Assembly (NCBI RefSeq): GCF_036669915.1
Contig: NC_089320.1
Location: forward strand, 13,630,287-13,694,286
Direction: 5' to 3'
Length of the DNA: 64,000 bases
Source: Pocillopora verrucosa
Taxonomy: Eukaryota; Cnidaria; Anthozoa; Scleractinia; Pocilloporidae
Made by a program: the position numbers and the translations under genes. The notes under the pieces were generated by a model. That model did not search any database. It saw only the letters and a program-made list of their open reading frames with translations, and had not been told where the DNA came from. This document shows, in pieces, positions 25,764 to 38,152 of the stretch (position 1 is its first letter; every line of letters starts with the position of its first letter).

Positions 25764-27052
25764 GAGCTAATGTCAATATGCATCAGACAAACAGCGGAGA
25801 GTCACTCAAATTCGTTTTCTCTCCTACTTTCATATTTTGTAGCCCAATATGTCCGAATAATTGTGGTGTGGAGTATTTTAGTTTTTGAGAAATTAGTTTT
25901 TTCGTTCGACCGCTCAAATATGCAAATTTTCACCCTGAATATTACCCGAGTTGTGTGACCTCATGTAACGAATTTACTTGACCTCCGGTATTTCTGTCGG
26001 CATAATCCTTTGTTTTATCATATAAACTTAATCCCCTGTCATTATTGAAGCTGGCAAAGAAATATTTATTTTCTGGTGAATATTTTTGTCCAACGTACTT
26101 TTTCTATGTCGAAAAGTAGCATCAAAACAAAGACAGTTTTAACAATGACCGATATGACAGAATCTACTGAGCTTCTAGCTTTTAAAAGACAAAAGGATGG
26201 TTATAAAGTTACTGTAAATATTTCCTTGTGTATTTGTGTTGTTCTATCGTGAGACGAACTCAAAGTCCGGCAAAATTTACTTGTTAGCGCCTACTTGTCG
26301 CCACCGTTTATTGGCATATCGAGGCATAAATCACCACAATTTGTGAAAAAAATCTAACATAACACTCTTATTTATGATTTTATAAGGCTTGGCTTATTTT
26401 AGCTCAATTGGTAGAGCGCTGCACTGGTATCGCAGAGGTCATGGGTTCAAATCCCGTATGGGCCTGAATTTTTTTTTCAGGTCCTATTTACAACTACTCG
26501 TTTCAGTAGTGTTCTTAGCTGCGAGGATCTCTTAATTTCACCAATAAGCTGTTTCGGCTATTATATTACGCTTGAGTATTACTTTTTGCCGGGAGCCCAG
26601 GTTTTAAGTTGTGTTTTCCCCATCCCATTTATATCAGAAGCTGGCCACGCAATAATTGATACCAACAAAAATGAATATTTACCCTGTATGAAGATTTTGC
26701 TTATGTCGAATGGACAATATTATAATATATTACTTTTGTGGTCACTAATCGTTGTTTCAGTAGCAGCGTAGCAGTTCAAAGTGGGTTGTTGCTTCAACGC
26801 TATTGAAATTTATAGTGTTCTGGCAGGAGAGCAGAGCGTGATGCTCTGGGAATAAAAACTCTTAGGGGCCTTGTTCATGAAGTCTACATGATATCGGAAT
26901 GAGTTTTGTTCAAGAACGAGTTCATCCCGGTTGCCACATGATACCAGAGTAGTAAAATTATTCGAAATGAGTCATTTCCGAATGAGTTTATTGAGGTTTT
27001 CATTCCAGAATGAAACACTTATTATTTGTTCGATGGATGCTGAAATCCTCTC
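25764..27052. mobile_element. TTAA-target non-autonomous element, copy 1
   Basis: It is flanked by TTAA on both sides (25760-25763 and 27053-27056). Ends are GAGCTAATGTCAATATGCATC on the left and, read inward on the other strand, GAGAGGATTTCAGCATCCATC. The interior from the left end to about 26385 matches, in reverse complement, the right arm of the second copy at 50302-51376. There is no transposase frame. The TTAA duplication recalls piggyBac-type insertion, although the termini do not start with CC. It contains a tRNA-Thr-like sequence. The paralogous locus in gene F (about 38521) lacks it. Confidence 0.8.
26391..26465 (+). tRNA. tRNA-Thr(GGT)-like sequence, probably a pseudogene or SINE-type relic
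   Basis: It has a cloverleaf-like order. The 7-bp acceptor GGCTTAT pairs with ATGGGCC through wobbles. The D arm is GCTC/GAGC, the anticodon loop is CTGGTAT with anticodon GGT at 26426-26428, and the T arm is ATGGG-TTCAAAT-CCCGT. Box A (tagctcaattgg) and box B (ggttcaaatcc) are good, and a T run follows. There are two extra bases between the acceptor and D stems and an A-C mismatch in the anticodon stem, so a working tRNA is doubtful. It lies inside the TTAA element. Confidence 0.5.
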
Positions 27053-27269
27053 TTAAAATGTTATATTCTGTATCACTAGCACTAATTACAAGCACTCAGA
27101 AAAGAGGAAAGCTTGTTTCTAGCATGGTAAAAGATAGTAATAACATTTTCCCTTAGATCTTTGTCGATTAATAACGTTTACAAAACCAATGACCACGTGA
27201 TAAAAAACAAAAAACAAAAATCCCGGCCGACAGCAACTGCCAGCTCCTGTAAGAACCTCTGCACATTGG

Positions 27270-30200
27270 CATCGACAGAAATATTGGACAAGATGGCGGC
27301 CGCGCTTGCGCATTTCGTCCATAATGGCGTCCAAATAATATTTGTAAAATTTCTAAAATATATCAATCAGAATACTTAAGAGGGGAAATTGAATTGTGTT
27401 ACCTAATTTCCTCTATTGCTGTTCATGTTTTTGATCAAATAAAATTTATCCCTTGTACTCCCAGTTCAAATTTGTAATTCTCCTTACTGTCAACTATACA
27501 ATTCGTATAATGTTCGTTCTAAGAATTTAGTATTGGATCAACCAATTATTCCCAAATTTATATTTTTCTTTATTCTCATCACTTATCTCATTGATATTGT
27601 ATAGATATTGTTAGGAGAAATTCTGCCTTGGTCACTCATGGGAGTTAAGGGTTAATCAGCTGTAAGGTTTGCCTATAATGTGTCAAATTGCCAGTGTGGA
27701 CTTCATTCTTCTCAGATGCCAGCTGGTAAAAGATAGATAGTTTACTTAAAATAGCTGTCCATAAGAAAAAGTACACATCATTAAAAAAATCATACTGAGG
27801 TGGTGGCATGATTGATTTGTGATATTAAGAATGACAGAAGCAGGAAAAACACATTAGCTTTTTCCTATTCACCTCTAAGTTAATTAGATTTTGGATTCTA
27901 CATTCAAACTGGGTGAGATTAAATTTATTCATATCATGCTTCATTATGGTTTGCTTACCTGGAAAGGTAATTATCATTAAAGCTTCACAGATTTTTTTGT
28001 TGCAATCACAATTAACATTTATAACAAAGTTTCATTTAACATAGAATGTTTCAAGTACTCTCTTCCTTTCTCTTCAATACCATTTTCTATTCCTGGGGCA
28101 CAATTAAAGGTAGCAGGTTATTATAACTTTTGATTCAGGAAATTATTTGAATATGTAAGTAACATTTGATGTTTTCACATGTAACAGGATGATCAAGCTG
28201 ATAATAGCCTTAAAAAGGATTGAACTCCACTGTAAGAATTAGTGACTAATTTGGAAACTTGAGCACTTGGTAATTACACCTTGGCTTGCAATTCTGATGA
28301 TTACAGTTTGCTGAGGTAATTGAAATGTTAGTCCCCATGCAGGAACCTTCCACTTGTCCTGTACAGTCAAGTGCTATGAAATAACTTTAGAAAAATGCAT
28401 TTGTGTTGGCAGAACTATTGTAAATACAGTACGACCTAGAGACAAAAATAAATGATTTTCTGTAAGCATGAACATTTGAGAGAAGTTATGGTGGTAAATG
28501 ACCCTTTTTTTGCTAGGATGTATAGTGGGTCTGATGATTGTAATGTATATCTTTTAGTTTTCAAACTTTCAACTTTGTATTAATTGTAGCTGTTTATCAT
28601 ATCTATTCTCTGTACCTAAGCCCTCGAAAGTTGAAGCAGGCGAGTCAATAACCTGACTTCCTTTGTTTGGAATTGTGTGATTATATAATTTTGCTGTGTA
28701 CGTTACCATACTGTAACATGTAATATTATTATTTAGATTGCATTAAATACACTAGCTAAAGCTTTCATTAATGCATGGTGTTTCTTACCAATGGTCCTAC
28801 CCAAACTAAACATCAAAATAAGGAATTGGCCTTATGATGTGAGTCTAAAAGGGTGGGAATCTGGAAAAACAAGGATCCTCCTTTAATTAGGACTGAAATT
28901 AATGAGGGGCCTCTTATTTTAACTCATATTTTTAATTTGACATGCCTCCTCCCCTGTAATGTTTAGGGCACATAGATGAAGAGAACATTTTTTCATATTT
29001 TGATGCATGAAAGTTAAATTACCAGTAATTGGCATCCACATAATCACAAAACAAGAAGGTAAAGCTTTAGCTTAATAGGTTAAGACCATGTCTGACTTTT
29101 TATCCTGACTCTGGATATTTATTCAACTAACATAGTCACTATCAGTCTCATTCACTCTCACTTTCCATTGAGCCTGTGGAAAGATGATAACATCAATATT
29201 TCTTTAAATGAAGAAAGGAAAGCCTGTCCTCTTACCACGAATTGTTCTGTTGGGAATCATCACTACAAACCTAATTTTTACATGAAGGTGATTGTTCCAG
29301 GTAGGCTAACCTTAAAAATTAGTTGTAAAAATTTCTTGAACCTCTCGTTTGACGTCTTGAATGTTTGACTCAATTTTACCTCACTAACCCAAACTGAATG
29401 TATAAAAACATGAAATTTATTTGTTATCCTTTTGAGGGGGGCATCAAAATTTCAAAGTCATCACAGGCTTAAACTATAGGATTACATTACATTGCATGTG
29501 TTTTCAATATATGAAACTGGGATTATGACTACTTCAAAAGACTGTACTACATGCCGTATAGGTACAAGCAAGTGTTGTAAAAAAAGTTTGCTAAGCTTTT
29601 TCATTAGTACACATTTCTTCTTCTAAGAATTCTGTTTATCCAGCCTGTTCTGAATTCTAATTTTTCACCCAAATTTTATTATTTTTTTAATAGTATTAGA
29701 TCTCCTAGTATCAGTAAATATTCTTGTAATTAAAATAATTACATCAAATCTTGCAGATATATGGCACATTATTTTTTCTCTGATCCTCCTAACATTTTAC
29801 CGTGTGAAGGGAATGGCATTGGCCATAAAAGTATAGTCAAATTAAAGTTTTTTGCACAACCTACGCATCAAGTCTTTGTTATAAAATATTGTATCCTTTC
29901 TAACGATTCTGGCGTGTTGTTTTACTGACTTACCGTGCTTACTGCACGTATACACCTCAATCCACCAGTAATGTCTTAACGCAAAGTGGTTTACTGTCGT
30001 TTCTTTCAATTTTGGCTCATTTTCCCAAACCGAAATTATAAGTCACGCTCAATAGGATATAATTTCAACTGATGCTGACAGCATGCACTTCATCTGAAAA
30101 AGAAAACACTCCCTATCTTCGAAAATTTGGTCATAAAATCAAGAACAACGACGAAAGTCTTAAGCTGTCTGAAGATACCGCTGACTAGCATGTGTGTAGT

Positions 30201-30395
30201 TGTGAGAACATCGTCCCCAGGTCCAGACTTCGTCAATTCTTCCCCACCTCCCCACTCCCCGAACTGGTCTTTTATTCCACTGAAGAAACTCTTCTACAGC
30301 CAGTACTGAAGACTTTTATTACAGTTTTTATTCAGTATAATGAAGGGCTGGAAAATAAACTAACAAGAGCTCCACCTTTACGCTTGGCTAAATCT
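27270..30395. other. 3.1-kb unexplained DNA inside the broken PAN exon of F0
   Basis: No sizeable coding frame and no homology to gene F. Near its left end is a GC-rich patch around aagatggcggccgcgc (27290-27305), like a CpG-type 5' region or YY1-type motif. The rest is AT-rich without recognised repeats. It could be an inserted non-coding retrocopy, an unknown element, or rearranged genomic DNA. No target-site duplication was found. Confidence 0.4.
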
Positions 30396-31717
30396 ATATG
30401 TTAGAGCCACACAGGTGAGCATACTCAGCCGTGATGATGTTACATGCGAGTCATCATGATTCTTCTTAAGATCGATTGAGTTTGTTCGAACGTTGAATAA
30501 TTTTGTAACATCGATTTCTTGATTTTTCTGGTCAAAAAATAGTTTTTTCTCGCTCTTTCGAAGTTTATTTTATTACTCGGTCATCTGTACTTAGACTTAA
30601 GTGGACAGTTAGCTCACAATGCAGAAGTAAGTCTCATTGATTTTGTCTTGTAGGAATTGTTGGAAAGGCTGATGTGCTAGCCGTGTTAATTCACTGAAGC
30701 CTCCATTGAAAAGTTCTTTACTCATAGGGACAACAGCCAACTAACTTGTTTAAGGGCTGAACAAGTTGAAAGGAGACAGCGCCATTCTTTAAAATAAATA
30801 AATAAATCGCTCTTCGGAACTTGACTTTCACTTTTTCGCAAAGAATAACCCTTAGTGGAATTAAAATCCACTGTTACTTTATTGTATTGTTGTAGCTGCT
30901 TTGATTAAACAATAGAACACTTTTCATCAGTTTACCTACATAGAAACGCACCAGAATTAATGCTAGTAACACCCCTCTACTGAGAAAACACTCGGTTTCC
31001 GTTTAATTACCTGCTCGCAACAAATATGTAAATAGATGAAGGAAAAGTTTTATCTACCAGCTAGCTTTTTTGTGTAATATTGGTGAATTAATTCAACAAC
31101 CATCCTTAAGCAAAATTAGCTCCTCACACGACAAAATCATTATTTTTTCCGAACATATTGTGTTTGCATACAAATCTTGCAGAAGTTAATAATTAAAGGA
31201 AAGAATACTTTGTTAGTGATAAACACGATATGCACCTGCAAAATTCCCTAAAATACTGGCAGCTAATTTGCAAATATATATCAAATTTAATTAGATCCAC
31301 GTCAAAGTGGATTAGAGGTAATTTTCACTTGAAGAGTTTTCCCCCATTCGACTTCTGAATGGATAAGTAAGAAACTGAAATATAAAACATTAACCTTTAG
31401 AATAGGAAGGTGGGAATTTTTCTTCTTTCATACCCAAACATCTTAACAATTGCGATTCGATTCAGTTTTGATCAGTAGTGTTCAATATTGAGAGATTCTA
31501 GGAAAAAAATTACTAATTGGTAGGAGTGTTAATTGATATTGAAATGAATACTGGTCTCAACCGCCTAATAATCTTAATTAACGTAAACATCTCAGATGAA
31601 AAACTCGTCACCTCCATAACTGGAACACAACAAATCTTCCAGTTCTTTCAGGCTATGCCTTTTTAACTCTTTTAAACATCTTTTCAGGGAAGAAACATTC
31701 TAAGCTTGTCAAAAGTT

Positions 31718-34700
31718 ATGGCGATTCTGAGTGTGTTCGTTGTTTTTGGCTGTGTGCTAACGTTTGCAGTTACTAGAGGTAGGTCGAACAGCGGTAACAA
31801 TTTCTAGTTCGTAAATTCTCGGTATACAGTTGCTTCATGATTACGGCTGGGTATATATTTGGCATGTTTAAGGTGTGTACGTGCATATGGCAAAACAAAC
31901 AACATATCCTAGACTGATTTAGGTCCCAATAAATTTGTTTTATTTTGGTTAAGAGTCTTTAAGACCAAAGTAACAAACAAAAGTAATTCCTTATATTCTC
32001 TGAGAAAAAATAGCTATGATAAGAGACCTGATACTATTATCAATTTTTTTATATATGAAAAGTTTTTAAAGATATTTTAAAAATTTCCATCGAAGTGATC
32101 AAAAGCAGTGTAAAGTAAACAGAGTGTGAGTGTAAACATCCTATATTAGGCGGATAAATGGCAGTTACTGGGAGCCTCGACGGATGAAATTTTAAATTTT
32201 CATAAATATATATCGATAATGTTAATCAGTCATGGGTAATAGTTGGTTTTTCTCCCTTGTAAATGTGACAGCAAATTCAGATGAGTGCAGAGCCATTCTA
32301 TTCAACTCAGTCACCAAAGACAAGTATTTACTTAATCACATAATCAAAACTGTGCCAGTTAAAAGTGAAGAAAGCTGTGAACTGATTTGTTATGAGGACC
32401 CTGACTGTGTGTCTTACAACTACGGACCAATATTAAGTGAGATTCCTTTATGTGAACTGAGTAATAGCACTCATTTACAAGTCACCAGCGTGAATTTCGT
32501 GTCCAGAAATGGCTACAGCTACCGAGGAATTAAGGTAAGCCTTAAAACCTTAAAAACGATCAAATTTTATTTCTTTAAACCTCAGGTGACATTATTAACT
32601 AATCGACCACAAAAATTTTGCCAGATATGGAAAAGCCGTCACATTAAGGCATAGTTGCTCTTTAAGTGAGACAATTTTAAAGTTTGAGTCTATGACAGAC
32701 TTCGCTCACTACGTGAGTTAGTTGTTGTAGTTGCAATCTTCTGCAGGTCTGATGCTTTCTCTTTGAATATGGGGGCATGACTTTAACCTCTCATTTTTCA
32801 TTAATAACGATAATAATTAATAATAAAAATAGTAATTATGATAATAAGAGTGATAGTAATACTACTGTCACTACTAATACTACTACTAATACAAATAATG
32901 TTTACATCAACAAGAGTGATTATAGTAATAATGATAACGATAACTGTTATGTTGATAATGACAACGGTCTATCGATAACTGCACGGAATCTAGTTGAAGA
33001 AAATATGGCAAAGCGAACAAGACACATTTAAGATAGAGAGAAAAAAATGTATTGATTTTTGTCATCACAGAATCCTTGTGAAAGCAGCCCATGTCAGAAT
33101 AATTCTACTTGTCAAGCTGGGTTTACTTCAAAAAGATACCGTTGTATCTGTCCACAAGGATTCAATGGAGAGAATTGCGAACAAGGTATTCCAAGTATCG
33201 AACTATTCGTAATTATTCTTGATTGTCTTCTTTCAAAACATTGACCGTATGTTAAAATATGTTAATAGCGTGAGCACAAGGAGAAGCTTAACTCCGACTT
33301 TCTTATCATTTATATCACTTTTCATATAAAGTTTTCCTTGACCTATCTGTTTCGTGGGTCAGGCAATCATCAATATCTAGGCAATTAAACATTTTTTTGC
33401 TCTTTCAAACATCGCCCCATTGTCATTCAAAGAAGTCAAAGTGAATACCAAAAGTGCTCGTCAAGACTGAGTTTCCGTGTTATGCCGAGTAGCGAGGAAG
33501 TAACTTATCCCATCCAAGCGTGGCATATTCAACAGCTTTACACAAACAATATTCAAAGCGGATGGTGATACATTTACATCTTGACTGCCAAAAAAACCAC
33601 TTCTTAAATTTCTATGTTAAAGAATGCGAATACGTATCAACAGTGATCAGACTCCTAATTAAAATTGACCCTGACCTATAAGCAGGAAAGCCTGTAGATC
33701 ACTCCATTATGTGCAGGGATTCTTAAAGGTGGTTTAATGTGCTGTTTTTCTAGCCGTTCTGCCTCAGAACTGTTCCCAAGCCCCAAATACAACAGGAGTC
33801 TACAAAATTTCTGGTTACGGGTCAGAACCATTCCCAGTGTACTGCGACCAGACTAGTGACGGAGGAGGTACGTCAGACTCAATAAAGCTTATCGGTAGTT
33901 TCCGAATAAGTTAGATAGCCCTCGGGTGTAATTATGGTACAAAGTGTAAATGTCCTTGTATGATCAACTTGTCTATCGTTCTCTCTACATAGCGTGATGA
34001 TATGGATTCTTTTAAATGATTTATTCTGCTCATCCAATAACTAAAAACCGTTCCTAAACGTATCCAAATCACTTTGGACAAAATTTGGGTGGCTAAAAAT
34101 ATTCCAGAAGGCCTTTTCTAGCGGAAAAGCTCATTCTAGAGTTTGCACACAAAACATGCAATTTTCACAAAACTGACAATTTTTCGGAACCTTTTTTTTT
34201 CTTTTAGGTTGGACGATGATATTCAAATATATTGGAGGACTATCTTCTTCACCAACTGGTAAAGCGCTCTGGCGGTCATCCGCTACATCATCAGAAAATA
34301 CTATCGCTGCCTTAGATACCACTACAACCTTCCAAGGAAACTATAAAAACCGTCTCGTTCAAAGTTGGCAAACGCTTAATCCTCAAGAGGTGAGTGCGGA
34401 AAATACTTACATCACAGAGGGTTAGGATGAATGCAACTTAGCTTCCAAATTTGTCATAAAATTTCAATTCTTCCTCCCAGAATTTGCCTGGAAAAACATA
34501 TTAGTTAAGCTTTTTAAGAAAATTAAACAAAAATTGTATTGGGCTGACTCTGCAACCTCATGGTAAATTGGTTTCAATTAGTCTGTCGAGAAACATTCTT
34601 CCAGGTGGATTTTAGTATAATTTTACTCAATTAATTGGAGCAGCTCTTTTAAGAGGGAATCCAGGGAAACAAGCTGAACACCTTTTCCCTTTTTGCAGCA

Positions 34701-36063
34701 ACCTTCGAAGACTAAAGGTGAATATAAAACGCAACAATGTAGATCAGAGAGCGAAATTACTGAACATGCAATGAAGTCGCAATTAGTTACTATCTTTTGC
34801 CACCTTACTTCCTAATCCTTAGAGCGTCATGTCTTGGAAAAAATTATGAATGAGGTTCTCATGTTTTTTCCTTATGGGAGAATAATTCATAAAATTGGAG
34901 TTTTGAGCCTCCGTAGTCATGTGACAGATACAAAGAGTTAATTGATTATCAGTATATTTCAAAATTAGTTTGTAGAAAGACAATGAAAATTCGATGAACA
35001 ATTTCTTTGACTCTCCGATTGTACGACTCTTCTGTAAATCCATTTAACATGTTGATAACAGATCATTTTTTGAGTGACTTTAGGTTCGTGTGGTGCTTTA
35101 CAAGAATGGAGCAGAAGTTATAGCTCTGAAATTCAATGCCAGAGGGACAAGTAACATGAACTGGTTTACACAAAATAATCTGATTCAATCACCATGGACT
35201 GATCTGAAGAGCGCAACAACTTTAAAACCCTTTCGTATCAATGGCTATTACGGGGCACGCAACTTTGAAATTTCAGCTCGCTACGCAGGATGTCGCAACG
35301 ATGCTGGCTGGTTTGTTATCGGGGGACCTCACTGTAACTGGGAGAGATTTTACCCTGCACCGGCAATACTGTACAGCAAGAAAACTCACAAAATCACATG
35401 GAATAATAACCGAGGTAGAAAATGCTTCAGGAAATCTTAGAATTTTTCAGTTCTTGCTTTTTTTTGTTTTTTAGTACGAGCGACTTCCTAAACAGACCAG
35501 ATCAAACAGATCAAATAGATTCCCTGCCATTCGTTCATTGGAGTAATTAATTAAAACTGCATGGAACAACTATTCTCTTTTTGCTTTTGGGAAATAATTC
35601 ATGAAATGATCCAGTCGACGCTTTCTCGGATTAATAGATAATTTTATCTTCTTCTTCAGAAAAAACTGTTTAATAGAAACATTTTAAGACCCCCTTTTCA
35701 CTCTGGTTTTCCTTCTGTGTTTGGACATTTAGATGGAACTGTTAAATACTGAGACAAAACCCCGGTTAGAAACTGAGAAGAGGCCGTGAAATAGTTATCA
35801 ATTCAACTAAAATATAATCTCTCAGATGATGCCAAGGCCAGGGCTCAAAACTGATTCTTTTGTAAAAGATTGACTGTTTTATTTAACTTTTTATTCGTCT
35901 TCTTCATCATCTTTCCCAAAAAATGGAGTAGGTATTATAATAGTCATATATTAGATGATATCTCAATAAATCATTTAATATTACTTGGAAGTGAATATAT
36001 TTTAAATTCGTTTTTCAAGCTGACGTCGGAGGCGCTGAGGCGATGATTGTGTTTGTACGATGA
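31718..36063 (+). CDS. Gene E: secreted PAN-EGF-FReD-like protein
   Basis: Seven exons: 31718-31778 (signal, MAILSVFVVFGCVLTFAVTR), 32272-32534 (PAN), 33071-33185 (EGF), 33754-33867, 34208-34389 and 35084-35414 (FReD-like parts 1-3), and 36020-36063 (terminal, ending AEAMIVFVR and TGA). All junctions have GT-AG and matching phases; 1110 nt, 369 aa. PAN shows CELICYEDPDCVSYNYGP. The EGF has six cysteines. The C-terminal part opens like a fibrinogen C-domain (GVYKISGYG, FPVYCDQTSDGGGWT) and then departs from classical fibrinogen, with NWFTQNNL, SPWTDLK and CNWERFYPAPAILYS. This pattern resembles coral skeletal organic matrix protein 5-like entries (from memory). It is the best preserved founder-type copy of the plus-strand cluster. 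Confidence 0.85.
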
Positions 36064-36117
36064 AAACCGAAGATTACATGCAGTCAATGGATCAACAAAG
36101 CAGAGAAATGAAATCTG

Positions 36118-36123
36118 AATAAA
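36118..36123 (+). terminator. Likely polyadenylation signal of gene E
   Basis: AATAAA lies 55 nt after the stop codon of gene E, in a region with no further exon of this gene. Position and sequence fit a poly(A) signal. No cleavage site could be confirmed. Confidence 0.5.
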
Positions 36124-36571
36124 GTATTGGAAGTGAAATTCTGCATATTTAGTTATTCATACAGTTTTACAATTGTTGTTTAGAGGGCCCTAACAGAAGA
36201 AAACATTTACATCAAACAACTATTCATTTATTCTATTGTTCGATAATGGTGAACATGTCTATGATAGTAGTTGTAGTAACTTTAAAATAAACAAGCTTCC
36301 CTTAAGCTCCCTTTAAGTAAAACTGTTAACTGAGATTAAACGCCTAAATATTCTGTAAAAATTTGTTTCGATATTCTCTATATTCAATGAATACCTCACA
36401 TTAAATTCTTATTTGTAAAAAGTACCATAAAAGATTAATAGACAAAACTGACGAAAGCTATTGGTTAAAAAAGTAAAAAGAAAGTTAATTGAAGCTAATA
36501 TAAAGCTAAGTATAACTGGGGGGCATTCACTTTATACAACTCGAGAGCACATGTTTGTATGACTTTGCGGC

Positions 36572-36644
36572 ATGTCTTTCGTTTTGATGTGTTTCCTGTT
36601 GCTTGAGTTATGTGCTATGATACCCAAGACTGTCTGGTCACAAG
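36572..36644 (+). CDS. Alternative signal-peptide exon upstream of gene F
   Basis: This exon reads MSFVLMCFLLLELCAMIPK to VWSQ, followed by GTTAGT, and ends in phase 1. It can therefore splice to the PAN exon at 38637. Close copies stand at 52910 (gene H) and 59629 (I), each just downstream of the preceding gene's terminal exon. In gene F a second candidate first exon (38153) lies nearer to PAN. If this one is used, gene F would be 364 aa. Its conservation in three places suggests a genuine first exon. Confidence 0.55.
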
Positions 36645-38152
36645 GTTAGTAATTGTAGTATAGACTGTTTTAGTACTGGCATATGGAGCTCGTCTGAAAG
36701 GCAATAAGGGCAGGGTTTTAATATATACGTGTGATCAATGCTTGCTCCAAGGCAACGGATGGTGGATTTTGAATTCTTTCAGTTGGAACTGACCAGGCAA
36801 TGCAGTTTAATAACCTTTTTTCAGCAGGCCTGCATCTAAAGCCATCAACTTTTATTTTTTCTCACTCTCTGTACTTCATAAACCGTCGAAGAGAGGAAGA
36901 GGATGATAAATTGTACGCTAAAAATTCGCAAAAATTTAGGGAAAACGATATCTCAACAATATCTTGATAAACCCATAAAACCCGTGGGCCCTCGTTGTGT
37001 TCCTCTTCTCTGCTCATCAAAAGCCCGATGATTTTTATTTGGAGGCGTACTCCTGGCAATATTTCAGCATTCACAAATAAAGCAACATATATAACCAGAA
37101 TAGAAAGTATTCCCTTCTTCTGAAATAAAGCTCAGCATCTCAGAAAAGCCTTGTTAACAATATGAGATAAGTAGACTTGGAGACGGACATTTGTACCCTA
37201 AAGAAGGTATTTATGAGAAACATTTCACAGTTCGTCCCTGACATGAAGATCATCTACTCGTAAAAGTTTAAAAAGGGAAATTTTTTCAGGATAATTTTGA
37301 GTACAAATACATGTTATTTTCGTGAGTGAAATCTTCAGAAGGATTTTCACCCTTAAAGATTTTCATCACCTACGGGTATTAAAACCAAGTTATAAATTCG
37401 AACGAGCCTATTCTAGTTTGTCTGAAACAAAACACCTGCCACCATCGATGAGACAACGAACCACTCCTGTGTGTGCTCTTTAGATTTTCTAAGTCTACTA
37501 TCTTTGGCTTGTACTAATTTGTTTGTTCCTTTTTTGTTATTTGTTTATGTTTTTTTTTTCATTTTATCTCATGAGATCCTGTTTGAAAACCATATTCGTA
37601 TGAAGAAGATATCCTAATAAAGATTACTATAATTTGTCCCGTTTTTAAATACACTTAGTCTATGCCGAGCGCTGTTATGAATTGAGATGATGAAGCCGTT
37701 AATTACTGAGGCCGTATTTTCCATGACCTGCTCCGTTCAGTCCACCATTCAAGGCTGTTCAGACCATGTTTATGATAACACTTGTAGACTGCTGTCAATG
37801 TAGGGTATCATTTATTTGCGCTACATAGAGATGCTCCCATGTTGTGAAACCGTTGTATACTCTGTTTGAAACTGTGCCATGATTCATTACACTGCACCAT
37901 ACTGATTGCTTTTAATTACATTTAGTGGTCGGAAATCAAGACACAAAAAATTGCGTCTTTGTTTGGATGTGAGTCAGTTTAAAAAGTTATTTTTACCCCA
38001 AACTGTGATTGGCATGGATTCTTTGGTAAAAGCTTTAATCCGTTCAGTTGACTTCGGCAAACACTGGTATTGTATAAAAAGAAAGATAAAGCCTAAATGA
38101 TTCTTCATTTTTCAGCTGCAAAGGTGTTGAAGCGGAGATTCAAATCGTGTCT

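Larger units (their letters stand above)
25376..30697 (+). pseudogene. F0: gutted paralogue of gene F
   Basis: Remnants lie in the order of gene F. A signal-type exon at 25376-25470 (MPRILTFVSNIL, ending NAIN) has lost the aligned donor. The 5' half of the PAN exon is at about 27152-27268. The last codons of PAN with their donor (agccacacaggtgagca) are near 30398-30416. The 44-nt terminal exon is at 30654-30697 (ending DVLAVLIH). The EGF and all three large FReD-like exons are missing between 30416 and 30654. Non-homologous DNA of about 3.1 kb splits the PAN exon, and a TTAA element (25764-27052) sits in the first intron. Flanks from about 24.9 kb align with those of gene F from about 37.5 kb. 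It cannot make a product. Confidence 0.75.

Noticed and set aside
26586-26771. 61-codon plus-strand frame within TTAA element copy 1
   Set aside because: It lacks any transposase-like motif and has no counterpart in copy 2.
32777-33031. Asn/Thr/Ser-rich 84-codon frame in intron 2 of gene E
   Set aside because: It comes from an AAT/GATAAT simple repeat and has no acceptor or donor in a useful phase.
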